Position numbers and translations under genes: made by a program
Notes under the pieces: model-generated
Seen by the model: the letters and a program-made list of their open reading frames with translations, nothing else
Databases searched by the model: none
What the model was told of the DNA's origin: nothing
Assembly: GCA_965277425.1 (NCBI GenBank)
Contig: CBDICR010000004.1
Location: 124,001 to 188,000, forward strand
Origin: Poindextera sp965277425
Lineage (GTDB): Bacteria > Pseudomonadota > Alphaproteobacteria > Caulobacterales > Caulobacteraceae
Reading direction: 5' to 3'
DNA length: 64,000 nucleotides
Shown here: positions 8,100 to 15,460 of the stretch, piece after piece
How the letters are laid out: the number at the start of each line of letters is the position of its first letter
Position numbering within the stretch: position 1 is the first letter of the stretch

Positions 8100-8924
8100 T
8101 CAGCCGGTCCAGGCCGCGAGGCGTTTGTCCATCCAGGCCTTGACGCCTTCGCCGTAGTCGGGATGGCGGATCATATCCCCCAGAAGCCGCTCGGCCTCGA
8201 CGACGGCGCCGGCGGCGTCGCGATGCAGGTCGCGGTAGATCTGATGCTTGGTCTCGCGCACCGATCCGGGCGCGACGGAGTCCGCCAAGACTCTCGCATA
8301 GGTGGTGACGTGATCGATCAGGTCTTCCGGCGCCAGGACCTTGTTCAGAAACCCCATGGCGAACGCCTCTTCCGCGGTGAAGATGCGGCTGGACAGCAGC
8401 ACGTCGTTGGCGTGGGTCAGGCCGACAATGCGCGGCAACACCCAGGACAGCCCGAACTCCGCCGGAAAGTTGAAGCGGCCGTGGGCGGTGGTGAACTTGG
8501 CGCCGGCGGCGGCGAAGCGCAGATCGGCGAAGGCGGCCAGGACCAGGCCGACGCCCGCCGCCGCGCCGTTGATGGCGGCGATCACCGGCTTGGTCAGGCC
8601 GAAATGATAGGCGAAGCTGGCGTCGAAATGCGGATCAACGCCATAGCCGGGCCGGGCGATGTCGTCGTCCGTGCCCGGATCGTAGCGGCCCTTTTCCGCG
8701 TGCCCCTCCAGCGCGCCCAGGTCGGCGCCGGCGCAGAAGGCGTTCCCGTCCGGATCGCCTGTGACCACGATGACCCGGACCAGCGGGTCCTGGTCCGCCT
8801 GTAAGAGGAGCCAGCGGTACTCGGTGTGCATCCGGCCGGTCCAGGCGTTGCGCCGCTTCGGCCGCGCCAGGGTGATGGTGGCGATCCGATCGTCGATCGC
8901 ATAGCGCGTCGCCTTCAGGTCCAA
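8100..8924 (-). CDS. Enoyl-CoA hydratase/isomerase family protein
   Basis: A crotonase-superfamily enzyme of 274 residues, acting on an acyl-CoA, most likely hydration or isomerisation of an enoyl-CoA. Visible motifs are ITLARPKRRNAW near the N-terminus, the oxyanion-hole segment FCAGADLGALEG, GAAAGVGLVLAAFADLRFAA, and FPAEFGLSWVLPRIVG with the catalytic-region Glu. The start chosen is TTG at 8924 because GGGAG stands eight bases upstream and the protein then begins MDLKATRY, as relatives do. Another TTG at 8975 would add 17 residues but has no good ribosome site. It is divergent from the TetR-fabA unit and may share its control region. Confidence 0.9.
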   Translation of the reverse strand: MDLKATRYAIDDRIATITLARPKRRNAWTGRMHTEYRWLLLQADQDPLVRVIVVTGDPDGNAFCAGADLGALEGHAEKGRYDPGTDDDIARPGYGVDPHFDASFAYHFGLTKPVIAAINGAAAGVGLVLAAFADLRFAAAGAKFTTAHGRFNFPAEFGLSWVLPRIVGLTHANDVLLSSRIFTAEEAFAMGFLNKVLAPEDLIDHVTTYARVLADSVAPGSVRETKHQIYRDLHRDAAGAVVEAERLLGDMIRHPDYGEGVKAWMDKRLAAWTG

Positions 8925-9077
8925 GACCGTTCTCCCGCTCAAAGCGCCGATGACCCCGTCATCTGTCGCGCGCAACGTCGGCTGGGCAAGGCAAAGTTGA
9001 ACGCCTTGCGCCTTCTGGCTTGAAATTGCCGAGGCCGACAGGCTAAATTAAATTCAATTCAACATGAGGAGTTGGCC

Positions 9078-9707
9078 GTGGCCCTGGTCCAGATCGGCAC
9101 GCGCGAACGCTTGATCCGCGCCGCTCAGGAAGAGCTCATCCAGGGTCACGGCCTTCTGGAAATGCAGGCGGTGGCCAGGCGGACCCGGGTTTCGGTGGGG
9201 CTGGCCTACCACCACTTCGGTTCGAAGGCCGGCCTGATCGCCGCCGTCGTCGAAGCCTTCTACGACCGCCTGGAGGAGGCCGCGTTCAACCCCGCGAACC
9301 TGGTCTCCGCGGATTGGGCGGGCCGCGAGAAGGAGCGGATCGCGGCCTATATCTCGTTTCATTACGACCATCCGTTCGCGCCGCTGGTGGTCGGCCCCTT
9401 GAGCCGCGCCGCCGAGGTCCTCGATGTCGAGCAGGCCTTCACCAACCGGCAGCTCGCCGCGGGCGCGCACAATCTGCGGGCGGGCCAGCGTGACGGCGTC
9501 ATTCCCGCCGACCTCGATCCGTGCCTGGCCATCGCGCTGATGATCGGCGGCATCCGCCAGGCCCTCATCGGCGCCCTGACCAAGACGCATCGTCCCGATC
9601 GCGGCGAACTGACCGAGAAGATCTGGGTCTTCGTCGCGGCCGCCCTGCGCCTGCCGGCGGGCTCGGCGAGGGCGGCGCGTGGGCGCGATGCAAACCACCG
9701 AAGTTGA
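9078..9707 (+). CDS. TetR/AcrR family transcriptional regulator
   Basis: A 209-residue TetR-type repressor. The helix-turn-helix lies at the N-terminus: RERLIRAAQEELIQGHG, then QAVARRTRVSVGLAYHHFGSKAGLIAAV, ending in the recognition helix. The C-terminal ligand-binding half is unassigned. GTG at 9078 is preferred because GAGGA lies seven bases upstream; a TTG at 9072 sits too close to that site. It stands directly upstream of a fabA homologue in the same direction and faces the enoyl-CoA hydratase gene across an AT-rich gap (about 9041-9063, unlike its GC-rich surroundings) that probably holds the promoters and operator. By position it may act as a local FabR-like regulator sensing an acyl-CoA or acyl-ACP. 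Confidence 0.88.
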   Translation: MALVQIGTRERLIRAAQEELIQGHGLLEMQAVARRTRVSVGLAYHHFGSKAGLIAAVVEAFYDRLEEAAFNPANLVSADWAGREKERIAAYISFHYDHPFAPLVVGPLSRAAEVLDVEQAFTNRQLAAGAHNLRAGQRDGVIPADLDPCLAIALMIGGIRQALIGALTKTHRPDRGELTEKIWVFVAAALRLPAGSARAARGRDANHRS

Positions 9708-9731
9708 ATTTGAGGAAGGGATGACGCCGCC

Positions 9732-10262
9732 ATGGCCGATCCGCATGCGTTTCACACGCCCAAATCCGCCTACGCCAGGGAAGATCTGCTCAAATCGGCC
9801 AGGGGCGGCTATTTCGGGCCCGGCAATGCGCAGCTTCCCGCGCCGCCGATGCTGATGATGGATCGGATCACCGAGATCAGCCTGGACGGCGGCGAGTTCG
9901 GCAGGGGCCACGTTGTCGGCGAACTGGATATTACGCCGGACCTCTGGTTCTTCGCCTGCCACTTTGAAGGCGATCCGGTGATGCCGGGCTGTCTTGGCCT
10001 CGACGCCATGTGGCAGATCATCGGCTATTGGCTGGGTTGGTCGGGCTCGCCCGGCAAGGGCCGCGCCGTCGGGGTCGGCGAGGTGAAGTTTCGCGGCCAC
10101 ATAACGCCGGATACCGAGCGGGTCCGCTACGAGGTGAACCTGCGCCAGGTCAGGCGCGGCAGGCTGGCCCTGGGCGTGGCGAACGGCCAAGTGTTCGCCG
10201 ACGGCGCCTGCGTCTACGTCGCGAGCGACCTCAAGGTCGGCCTGTTCACATCCGCCGGGTGA
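9732..10262 (+). CDS. fabA: 3-hydroxydecanoyl-ACP dehydratase/isomerase (FabA)
   Basis: A 176-residue hot-dog-fold dehydratase of type II fatty acid synthesis, which dehydrates 3-hydroxyacyl-ACP and, in FabA, also isomerises trans-2 to cis-3-decenoyl-ACP to start unsaturated chains. The active-site motif FFACHFEGDPVMPGC is present with catalytic His77, and LGLDAMWQ supplies Asp91. The length and the PAPPMLMMDRITEIS block fit FabA rather than FabZ. AGGAAGGG lies upstream of the ATG. No fabB or fabI follows, although many proteobacteria have fabA-fabB pairs, so this may be a second, separately regulated copy. It lies 24 bases after the TetR gene. Confidence 0.92.
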   Translation: MADPHAFHTPKSAYAREDLLKSARGGYFGPGNAQLPAPPMLMMDRITEISLDGGEFGRGHVVGELDITPDLWFFACHFEGDPVMPGCLGLDAMWQIIGYWLGWSGSPGKGRAVGVGEVKFRGHITPDTERVRYEVNLRQVRRGRLALGVANGQVFADGACVYVASDLKVGLFTSAG

Positions 10263-10295
10263 CGCGGGGCTACGATTTCCGCTAATCTGGCGCTC

Positions 10296-10766
10296 ATGAG
10301 CGACCACTCTCACCGCGACTGGAAAGACTCAGGCGTCCGGGTCATTCGCGGCGATCAACTCGATCCCAACACCGCCCAGACGCCGGGCATGAACCGCGCC
10401 GCGGCGATCAATTTCGCCCGCGTCGGCGCCGAGAAGCTCTGGGCCGGCACGGTGGTGATCCACGCCGGCGCCAAGACCGGCGCGCACCACCACGGCGCGC
10501 TGGAGAGCGTCATCTATGTGCTGAAGGGCCGCGCCCGTATGCGCTGGGGCGCGGCGTTGGAGTTCGTCGCCGAGGCCGGGCCGGGCGACTTCATCTATGT
10601 GCCGCCGTTCGCGCCGCATCAGGAGATCAACGCCTCGGACGACCAACCGCTCGAATGCGTCCTGGTGCGCAGCGGCGGCGAGGCGGTGGTGGTCAATCTC
10701 GACATCGCGCCGGTCGAACAGCCGCAGACCGTGGCCTGGGTCGATTCCATCCATAAGGAGCCCTGA
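10296..10766 (+). CDS. Cupin-domain protein
   Basis: A 156-residue single-domain cupin. Motif 1 is GAKTGAHHHGALESVIYVLKG, with the metal-binding His pair and Glu, and motif 2 is PGDFIYVPPFAPHQEIN, with the final His. The fold is a small beta-barrel, usually binding one metal ion. The reaction cannot be predicted from this domain alone. The stop is three bases before the next ATG, so the two genes are probably cotranslated. Confidence 0.85.
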   Translation: MSDHSHRDWKDSGVRVIRGDQLDPNTAQTPGMNRAAAINFARVGAEKLWAGTVVIHAGAKTGAHHHGALESVIYVLKGRARMRWGAALEFVAEAGPGDFIYVPPFAPHQEINASDDQPLECVLVRSGGEAVVVNLDIAPVEQPQTVAWVDSIHKEP

Positions 10767-10769
10767 ACC

Positions 10770-11195
10770 ATGACCGCGCCCGCCCTTCGCCGTCTGATCG
10801 ATCTGGCCGGGGTCGCCGAGCTTGAGCACAAGGCGCTGATGAAGCCGGCCTATGCCAGCCCGGAGGGACGCGCCGACTATCCCGAGATCGACGCGCTTTC
10901 GCTGGACCTGTTCGGGCTCACCGCCGACCAGGCGGATGAGATCGTGCGCCCCGCCGACTGGGACGGGATCGAGACCCGGCCGGTGGCGCAGCAGGTCGAG
11001 GCCTTCGAAGCCGCCGGCTGGGACGTCACCGACAACAAGCGTCGGCCTTTGCGCCTGTTCGCCCAGTTCAACCAGCAGCTCTGGCTGGCCCTGCGTGGCG
11101 TCGCCGGGACGCTGCCCTTCGTCCCCGAAAACGACAAGCCAGAAGCCTGGGTCACAGCCCTGGAGCGCGAAGCTGTGCGGTTCAAGCGCCGATAG
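10770..11195 (+). CDS. Hypothetical protein, 141 residues
   Basis: A cytoplasmic protein of 141 residues with no motif I recognise. It is acidic in the middle (PEIDALSLDLFGLTADQADE) and rich in aromatic residues near the end (LFAQFNQQLWLALRGV). It has neither a signal peptide nor a membrane segment. It starts three bases after the cupin stop, so the two probably form one transcription unit and may work together. Confidence 0.7.
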   Translation: MTAPALRRLIDLAGVAELEHKALMKPAYASPEGRADYPEIDALSLDLFGLTADQADEIVRPADWDGIETRPVAQQVEAFEAAGWDVTDNKRRPLRLFAQFNQQLWLALRGVAGTLPFVPENDKPEAWVTALEREAVRFKRR

Positions 11196-11265
11196 GATCG
11201 CGGGCTGAAATTCGGCGCCGTTGACAAGCTTGGCGGCGGTTATTCGCCAGGCCTATCATGGCGGT

Positions 11266-11466
11266 ATGTCGAAGCCCGCCCAGACACGCCGCGAGCAATT
11301 GATCGAAGCGCGGGACACCCTGCGCCGGCAGATCGAAATCCTGGGCTCGCCGGTCGGCTGCTATGGCAAACCGGATAATGTCAGCTTGATTGCCGAACTA
11401 AACGAAGAGCTCGGCGAAATCGAAGACGAGCTCGCTGCCGAAGAGTCCGGCCAGCCCCAGGACTGA
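11266..11466 (+). CDS. Small hypothetical protein, 66 residues
   Basis: A 66-residue, strongly helical and charged protein beginning MSKPAQTRREQLIEARDTLR. The second half, LIAELNEELGEIEDELAAEE, has heptad-like leucine spacing and may form a coiled coil. The ATG at 11266 gives a normal start; upstream in-frame starts at 11221 would add a sequence that looks like a promoter region, since TTGACA occurs at 11221-11226. No known family is recognised. Confidence 0.6.
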   Translation: MSKPAQTRREQLIEARDTLRRQIEILGSPVGCYGKPDNVSLIAELNEELGEIEDELAAEESGQPQD

Positions 11467-11633
11467 CGTGAAGACGACACCCAGGCGCTGTGACAGGCGC
11501 GCCGTCATCACCAGTGGGTCATCCGGGATGAATCAAACCAAGACACGACTTGGGCGCCGATGGATTTGACCTTCTCGCCGGGCGGGCCTAGCCTGAGCGC
11601 ATCATCCGAAGTTCGGAAAGGAGGGTTGCCTCA

Positions 11634-11678
11634 ATGACTGATCTTGCTCGCGCCGCCCTCCAAGGCGTCGCCGACTGA
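11634..11678 (+). CDS. 14-codon mini-ORF upstream of rsgA, possible leader peptide
   Basis: ATG at 11634 opens MTDLARAALQGVAD and stops at TGA 11676-11678. The ribosome site GAAAGGAGGG (11615-11624) is one of the strongest in the window. The ORF ends 61 bases before the rsgA start and is in another frame. It could be a leader peptide that affects rsgA translation, or an unrecognised small protein. There is no run of a single amino acid codon as in classic attenuators. Confidence 0.35.
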   Translation: MTDLARAALQGVAD

Positions 11679-11739
11679 GGCCGCGCGCGGTCCTTCAGGT
11701 CGGCGGCGAAACGCCAATCCGGCTTTAAGGACCAAACCC

Positions 11740-12807
11740 TTGATCGAACACTACGGCTGGAGCGATGCGCTCAGCCTCGCCTTCGCGCCCCACGCGGCGC
11801 AAGGCCTCAGCGCCGGACGGGTCACCGTCCAGCACCGCGGCCTCTACGTCGTCGCCACCGATTTCGGCGACCTCAACGCCCAGCTTTCCGGCCGCCTGAT
11901 GAGCGAGGCGGAGGCGGGCGGCTATCCCGCTGTCGGCGACTGGGTCGCCCTGGCCCCGCGCCCGCGGGAGGGCGGGGCGACCATCCACGCGCTCCTGCCC
12001 CGGCGCACCGCCTTCCTGCGCAAGGCCGCCCATTCGGTTCAGGACGTGCAGGTGGTGGCGGCCAATGTCGACCTGGCCTTTCTGGTCACCTCGATGAACG
12101 CCGACTTCAATCCCCGGCGGCTGGAGCGCTACCTGGCCGCCGCCTGGCAGAGCGGCGCGCGGCCGGTGGTGGTGCTGACCAAGGCCGATCTCTGCGAAGC
12201 TGCTGAAACCGTCGTCGCCGAGGCGCAGGCCGCGGCCGTCGGCGCACCGGTGCTGGCCGTCTCGGCGGTGACCGGCGACGGGATGGCGGCGCTGGCCGCG
12301 CACCTGAAGCCCGGCGAGACCTGCGTGGTTGTGGGGTCGTCGGGCGTTGGCAAGTCCACCCTGGTCAACGCCCTGGCCGGCGAGGCCCGGATGGACACCG
12401 GCGCGATCCGCCAGGACGATTCACGCGGCCGCCACACCACCACGCACCGCGAACTTGTTCTGCTGCCCGGCGGCGCGCTGATCCTCGATACTCCGGGCAT
12501 GCGCGAGTTCGGCCTGCTGGACGTCGGCGAGGGCCTCGACGCCGCCTTCGAGGACATCGAGGCCCTGGCCCGCGACTGCCGCTTCCGCGATTGCAGCCAC
12601 GCCAATGAGCCGGGCTGCGCCGTGCAAGAGGCCTTGCGGACCGGCGTCCTCGACGAAGCCCGCTGGAAGAGCTTCCGTAAGCTGCGGCGCGAACTGGCCT
12701 TTCTGGAGGCGAAGGACGACCACCTCGCGCGTCAGGCCAACCGCAAGCACTGGATCGCCGTCAACAAGGCCAACCGGGCCGGCAAGAAGATCAAGGAGGA
12801 GTGGTGA
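11740..12807 (+). CDS. rsgA: Ribosome small-subunit-dependent GTPase A
   Basis: A 355-residue circularly permuted GTPase that helps late maturation of the 30S subunit. The G motifs come in permuted order: TKAD (G4), SAVTG (G5), GSSGVGKSTLVNAL (G1), then DTPGMREF (G3). A C-terminal zinc site follows in CRFRDCSHANEPGC, and the basic tail KHWIAVNKANRAGKKIKEEW is typical of RsgA. An OB-fold-like domain precedes the GTPase domain. The TTG at 11740 is chosen because AAGGACC lies upstream and relatives begin with a similar IEHYGWSD sequence. It sits 61 bases downstream of a mini-ORF with a strong ribosome site. Confidence 0.93.
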   Translation: MIEHYGWSDALSLAFAPHAAQGLSAGRVTVQHRGLYVVATDFGDLNAQLSGRLMSEAEAGGYPAVGDWVALAPRPREGGATIHALLPRRTAFLRKAAHSVQDVQVVAANVDLAFLVTSMNADFNPRRLERYLAAAWQSGARPVVVLTKADLCEAAETVVAEAQAAAVGAPVLAVSAVTGDGMAALAAHLKPGETCVVVGSSGVGKSTLVNALAGEARMDTGAIRQDDSRGRHTTTHRELVLLPGGALILDTPGMREFGLLDVGEGLDAAFEDIEALARDCRFRDCSHANEPGCAVQEALRTGVLDEARWKSFRKLRRELAFLEAKDDHLARQANRKHWIAVNKANRAGKKIKEEW

Positions 12808-12857
12808 GTCCGCGTTGCCGATGCGACCCGCCATAATCTTTTCCCCCCGCCGATCTC

Positions 12858-12935
12858 GACCGCCAAGTCGCCAAGGACGCCAAGGGGTATTGCGCGGGGC
12901 GGCTCGTCTTAGCGTTCTTGGCGACCTTGGCGGTC
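12858..12935. repeat. Inverted pair of CGCCAAGGACGCCAAG-type repeats
   Basis: GACCGCCAAGTCGCCAAGG at 12858-12876, continuing into GACGCCAAG, and CTTGGCGACCTTGGCGGTC at 12917-12935 form an inverted pair separated by about 30 bases. Related copies lie at 3862-3879 and, reversed, at 4088-4109. The unit is only in intergenic DNA here. Confidence 0.7.
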
Positions 12936-12965
12936 CAGTCTTCCTGTGACCGAGAGAAGAATGAA

Positions 12966-13069
12966 CCACGAAAACCGTGAACATGGGCCTCGACGCGCCA
13001 ACTCCGCCAGCGACCTCCGGGCTTGGCCGAGCCGCTAACCGTTCGTGTTCGTCCGTGTTTTTCGTGGTC
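12966..13069. repeat. Inverted repeat of the CCACGAAAAC type
   Basis: CCACGAAAACCGTGAAC (12966-12982) is matched in reverse by GTTCGTCCGTGTTTTTCGTGG within 13041-13069. Together with the preceding repeat it fills the 350-base gap between rsgA and the ferritin-like gene, in which no gene is seen. Similar sequences recur in the intergenic DNA of many bacteria. Confidence 0.6.
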
Positions 13070-13154
13070 GAATCTTAACGGCGTCGAAGCGGCGATGGAG
13101 GTCCAGATTCATGCGCTTCGCGCTCAAATCTGGACCGCCAACAAAGCCAAAGAC

Positions 13155-13721
13155 CTACTTGCCGTCGTGCAGGTTCAGCAGGTCGAGCATGTCGCTGGCG
13201 TGCTCTTCCTCGACCGTCAGGATGGACTCGATCATCGTACGCGTGGTCGGGTCGTTGTCGCCGAAATAGCGGATCAGCTCGCGATAATGATCGACGGCGA
13301 TCCGTTCGGCGATCAGGTTTTCCTTGATCATCGAGACCAGATCCTTGCCGGTCTGGTATTCCGACGCCGAGCGCCCGGTCAGGGTCTCGGGGTTGAAGTC
13401 GGGCTCGCCGCCGAGCTGGTTGATGCGCTCGGCCACCGACATGGCGTGCGCCTGCTCTTCCTTGGCGTGAGTGGCGAATTCCGCCTTGACGCCTTCGCTG
13501 GCCAGGCCGCTGGCCATGATCGAGTGCTGGGTATAGCGCAGCACGCAGACCAGTTCGGTGGCGAGCACGGCCTGCAGGATGTCGATGGTCTTTTTAGCGT
13601 CGCCGACATAGCTGTCGTTGACCGGTCCGTCCGCAATGTTCTTGCGCGCCCGATCACGCAGGGTTTTGACATCGCTCAGGAAAGGCTGGGCCGATCCGGC
13701 TCGCGCAGTGGTATCGTTCAC
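13155..13721 (-). CDS. Ferritin-like (bacterioferritin-type) protein
   Basis: A 188-residue four-helix-bundle ferritin-like protein. The di-iron ligands can be placed in the helices: ATELVCVLRYTQH, HAKEEQAHAMSVAERI, NLIAERIAVDHYREL and TVEEEHASDMLDLL. It probably stores or oxidises iron in the cytoplasm. The start is a GTG at 13721 with GGAGCC seven bases upstream. It lies 37 bases downstream of sodB on the same strand, so superoxide removal and iron handling appear to share a transcript, which fits control of Fenton chemistry. A classic heme-ligand Met was not located, so plain bacterioferritin is not assured. Confidence 0.85.
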   Translation of the reverse strand: MNDTTARAGSAQPFLSDVKTLRDRARKNIADGPVNDSYVGDAKKTIDILQAVLATELVCVLRYTQHSIMASGLASEGVKAEFATHAKEEQAHAMSVAERINQLGGEPDFNPETLTGRSASEYQTGKDLVSMIKENLIAERIAVDHYRELIRYFGDNDPTTRTMIESILTVEEEHASDMLDLLNLHDGK

Positions 13722-13758
13722 TTAAGGCTCCGATGCTCGTTGATGATATCTAGGCGGT

Positions 13759-14424
13759 CTAACCCGCCCTGGCGTTCCTCTGTTCGCCGGCGTCGGGCGC
13801 GGGATGCCGCCAGGCCTCGCCCCGGCCCTTCGCCGCGGCGAACTGGTAGCCGGCGAATTCCCAATGCGGCAGGGCGTCGAACCAAGCCTCCAGAAAGCCC
13901 TTTCGGTCGTTCTGGTGATCGAGATAGTAGGCGTGCTCCCATAGATCGCAGACGATGAGCGGCGTCAAATCCGATTGGGTGACGGTGTCGTAGGCGTCGT
14001 GGGTCGACTGCACCGTCAACCCCCCGCTTTTGTCGGCGACGAGCCAGACCCAGCCGGAGCCGAAGTGGCCGGCGCCTTCGCTGACGAAGGCCGTCTTCAA
14101 ACCGTCCAGACCGCCGAACGCCGCATCGATCGCCCCGGCCAGATCGCCGGCGGGCTGTTCGCGGCCAGGGGTCATGGACGCCCAGAAAAAGGTGTGGTTC
14201 CAGGCCTGGGCGGCGTTGTTGAACAGCTTCTTCTCGCTCGCCTTCGACGCCTCGACGATCACTTCCTCCAGCGTCCGGGGCGCCTTGCCCGCCTTCTCCA
14301 GAAGTTCGTTCAGCGTCTTGAAATAGGTCGCGTGGTGTTTGTCGTGGTGGAAATGCAGCGTGCGCTCGGAGATCACGGGTTCAAGCGCGTCGTAGCCGTA
14401 CGGCAGGTCGGGAAGCGTAAACAT
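13759..14424 (-). CDS. sodB: Superoxide dismutase, Fe/Mn type
   Basis: A 221-residue cytoplasmic superoxide dismutase. Metal ligands are visible: the first His in LHFHHDKHHATYF (His26), the second in WNHTFFW, then Asp and His in DLWEHAYYLDHQ. The sequence around FGSGWVWLV is typical of the Fe/Mn family, and iron is the likelier metal, but this is inference. The start is ATG 14424 with AAAGGAG upstream; extending the frame would add residues from the spacer. The C-terminus has about 20 extra residues (RGEAWRHPAPDAGEQRNARAG), longer than usual and probably disordered. The ferritin-like gene follows. Confidence 0.95.
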   Translation of the reverse strand: MFTLPDLPYGYDALEPVISERTLHFHHDKHHATYFKTLNELLEKAGKAPRTLEEVIVEASKASEKKLFNNAAQAWNHTFFWASMTPGREQPAGDLAGAIDAAFGGLDGLKTAFVSEGAGHFGSGWVWLVADKSGGLTVQSTHDAYDTVTQSDLTPLIVCDLWEHAYYLDHQNDRKGFLEAWFDALPHWEFAGYQFAAAKGRGEAWRHPAPDAGEQRNARAG

Positions 14425-14534
14425 GACGGGGTACTCCTTTGGGAGGTAACCCCCGGCCAACGCCTTTGGTTCACCCCGTTCGCGGTCAAAAACGCCGATG
14501 GATCGACGACGTCACCCTTGGCTAAGCTGTCGTT

Positions 14535-15410
14535 TTACCGCAGCCACATTCGCCGGTGGGGAAGGTCGAGGGTCAGGACGAGGCCGGTCCAGGCCGGGCC
14601 GCCGATCACGCCGGCATAGGCCGGACCGGCGTCGGGGCCCGGCGGGGTCTCGTCGGCGAAATTGACCTGCGGCGCGCCGATCGTGCGGCCCGCCACCTCC
14701 AGGGCGTCGACCTGGCCGCGCTCGATGGTGGATTCGCCGGCGACGCCGAGGCCGACGCCGCGGGTTGCGCGCGCATCGCTCAGCGCCGACTTGGCGAACG
14801 GGGCCCAGAACTCGATGGCGGTGTTGGAGCCGGTGTCGATCTCGAAGTCGCCGCCGGCGGTGCGGCCGTTGAGCACGACCTTGGCCGACACATAGGGCGT
14901 GCGGCCGAACCGGATCGGCGTGGCGTCGGCGGGCGGCGCGGCGTCGCGCACCATGGCGACGCTCTGGTCGCGATAGTCGAGCGTCAGCACGAAGCCTTGC
15001 AGGAAGTCGTCGCCCAATATGCCGGCCAGCGGCACGCTCATGGCGCTGGAGGCTTGCGACAGGTCGGTGACCACCGGCTCGATGCGCGCCTGCGGCCCGC
15101 CGGGAAGGATGAGCTGCACGGCCTGTCCCTCGCGCGCCGCCACGTCGCCGCCGCGCCCGGAGATCTGCCGCGGGCGGCCGAGGCGGACGCCCGCGGTTTC
15201 GGCGAAGCGCGAATCGAACACGCTGCCGGCCGCGCCGGTGTCGAGCAGGAAGACGCCCTTGGCGCCGTTCACCTGGACGTCGACGAAGATCAGGCCGTTC
15301 TTGAAGCTCGCCCCGATGGGCGGCGTTTGGGCGCCGGCGGCGGCCGTCCAGCCGAGGAGGCCTGCGACCAGGGCGATGAGCGCGACGAACGGCATAGCTC
15401 GATCACGCAC
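14535..15410 (-). CDS. Exported retropepsin-like aspartyl protease family protein
   Basis: About 291 residues with an N-terminal signal peptide (MPFVALIALVAGLLGWTAAAGAQ, cleaved after AGAQ) that sends it to the periplasm. Two half-barrels each carry an aspartyl-protease D-T-G motif: FLLDTGAAGSVFD and FEIDTGSNTAIEF. This repeats the pepsin/retropepsin layout within a single chain, and no PDZ domain is seen. The GTG at 15410 has an AAGG 11 bases upstream; ATG 15395 is an alternative that only shortens the signal peptide. It lies 50 bases after cobS, where a cobT gene often stands in other alphaproteobacteria. The substrate is unknown. Confidence 0.8.
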   Translation of the reverse strand: MRDRAMPFVALIALVAGLLGWTAAAGAQTPPIGASFKNGLIFVDVQVNGAKGVFLLDTGAAGSVFDSRFAETAGVRLGRPRQISGRGGDVAAREGQAVQLILPGGPQARIEPVVTDLSQASSAMSVPLAGILGDDFLQGFVLTLDYRDQSVAMVRDAAPPADATPIRFGRTPYVSAKVVLNGRTAGGDFEIDTGSNTAIEFWAPFAKSALSDARATRGVGLGVAGESTIERGQVDALEVAGRTIGAPQVNFADETPPGPDAGPAYAGVIGGPAWTGLVLTLDLPHRRMWLR

Positions 15411-15460
15411 GGGCTTGGCGGCCTTTTCGTGACGCGCGTCCGGGTCGCTGGCGATGGCCT

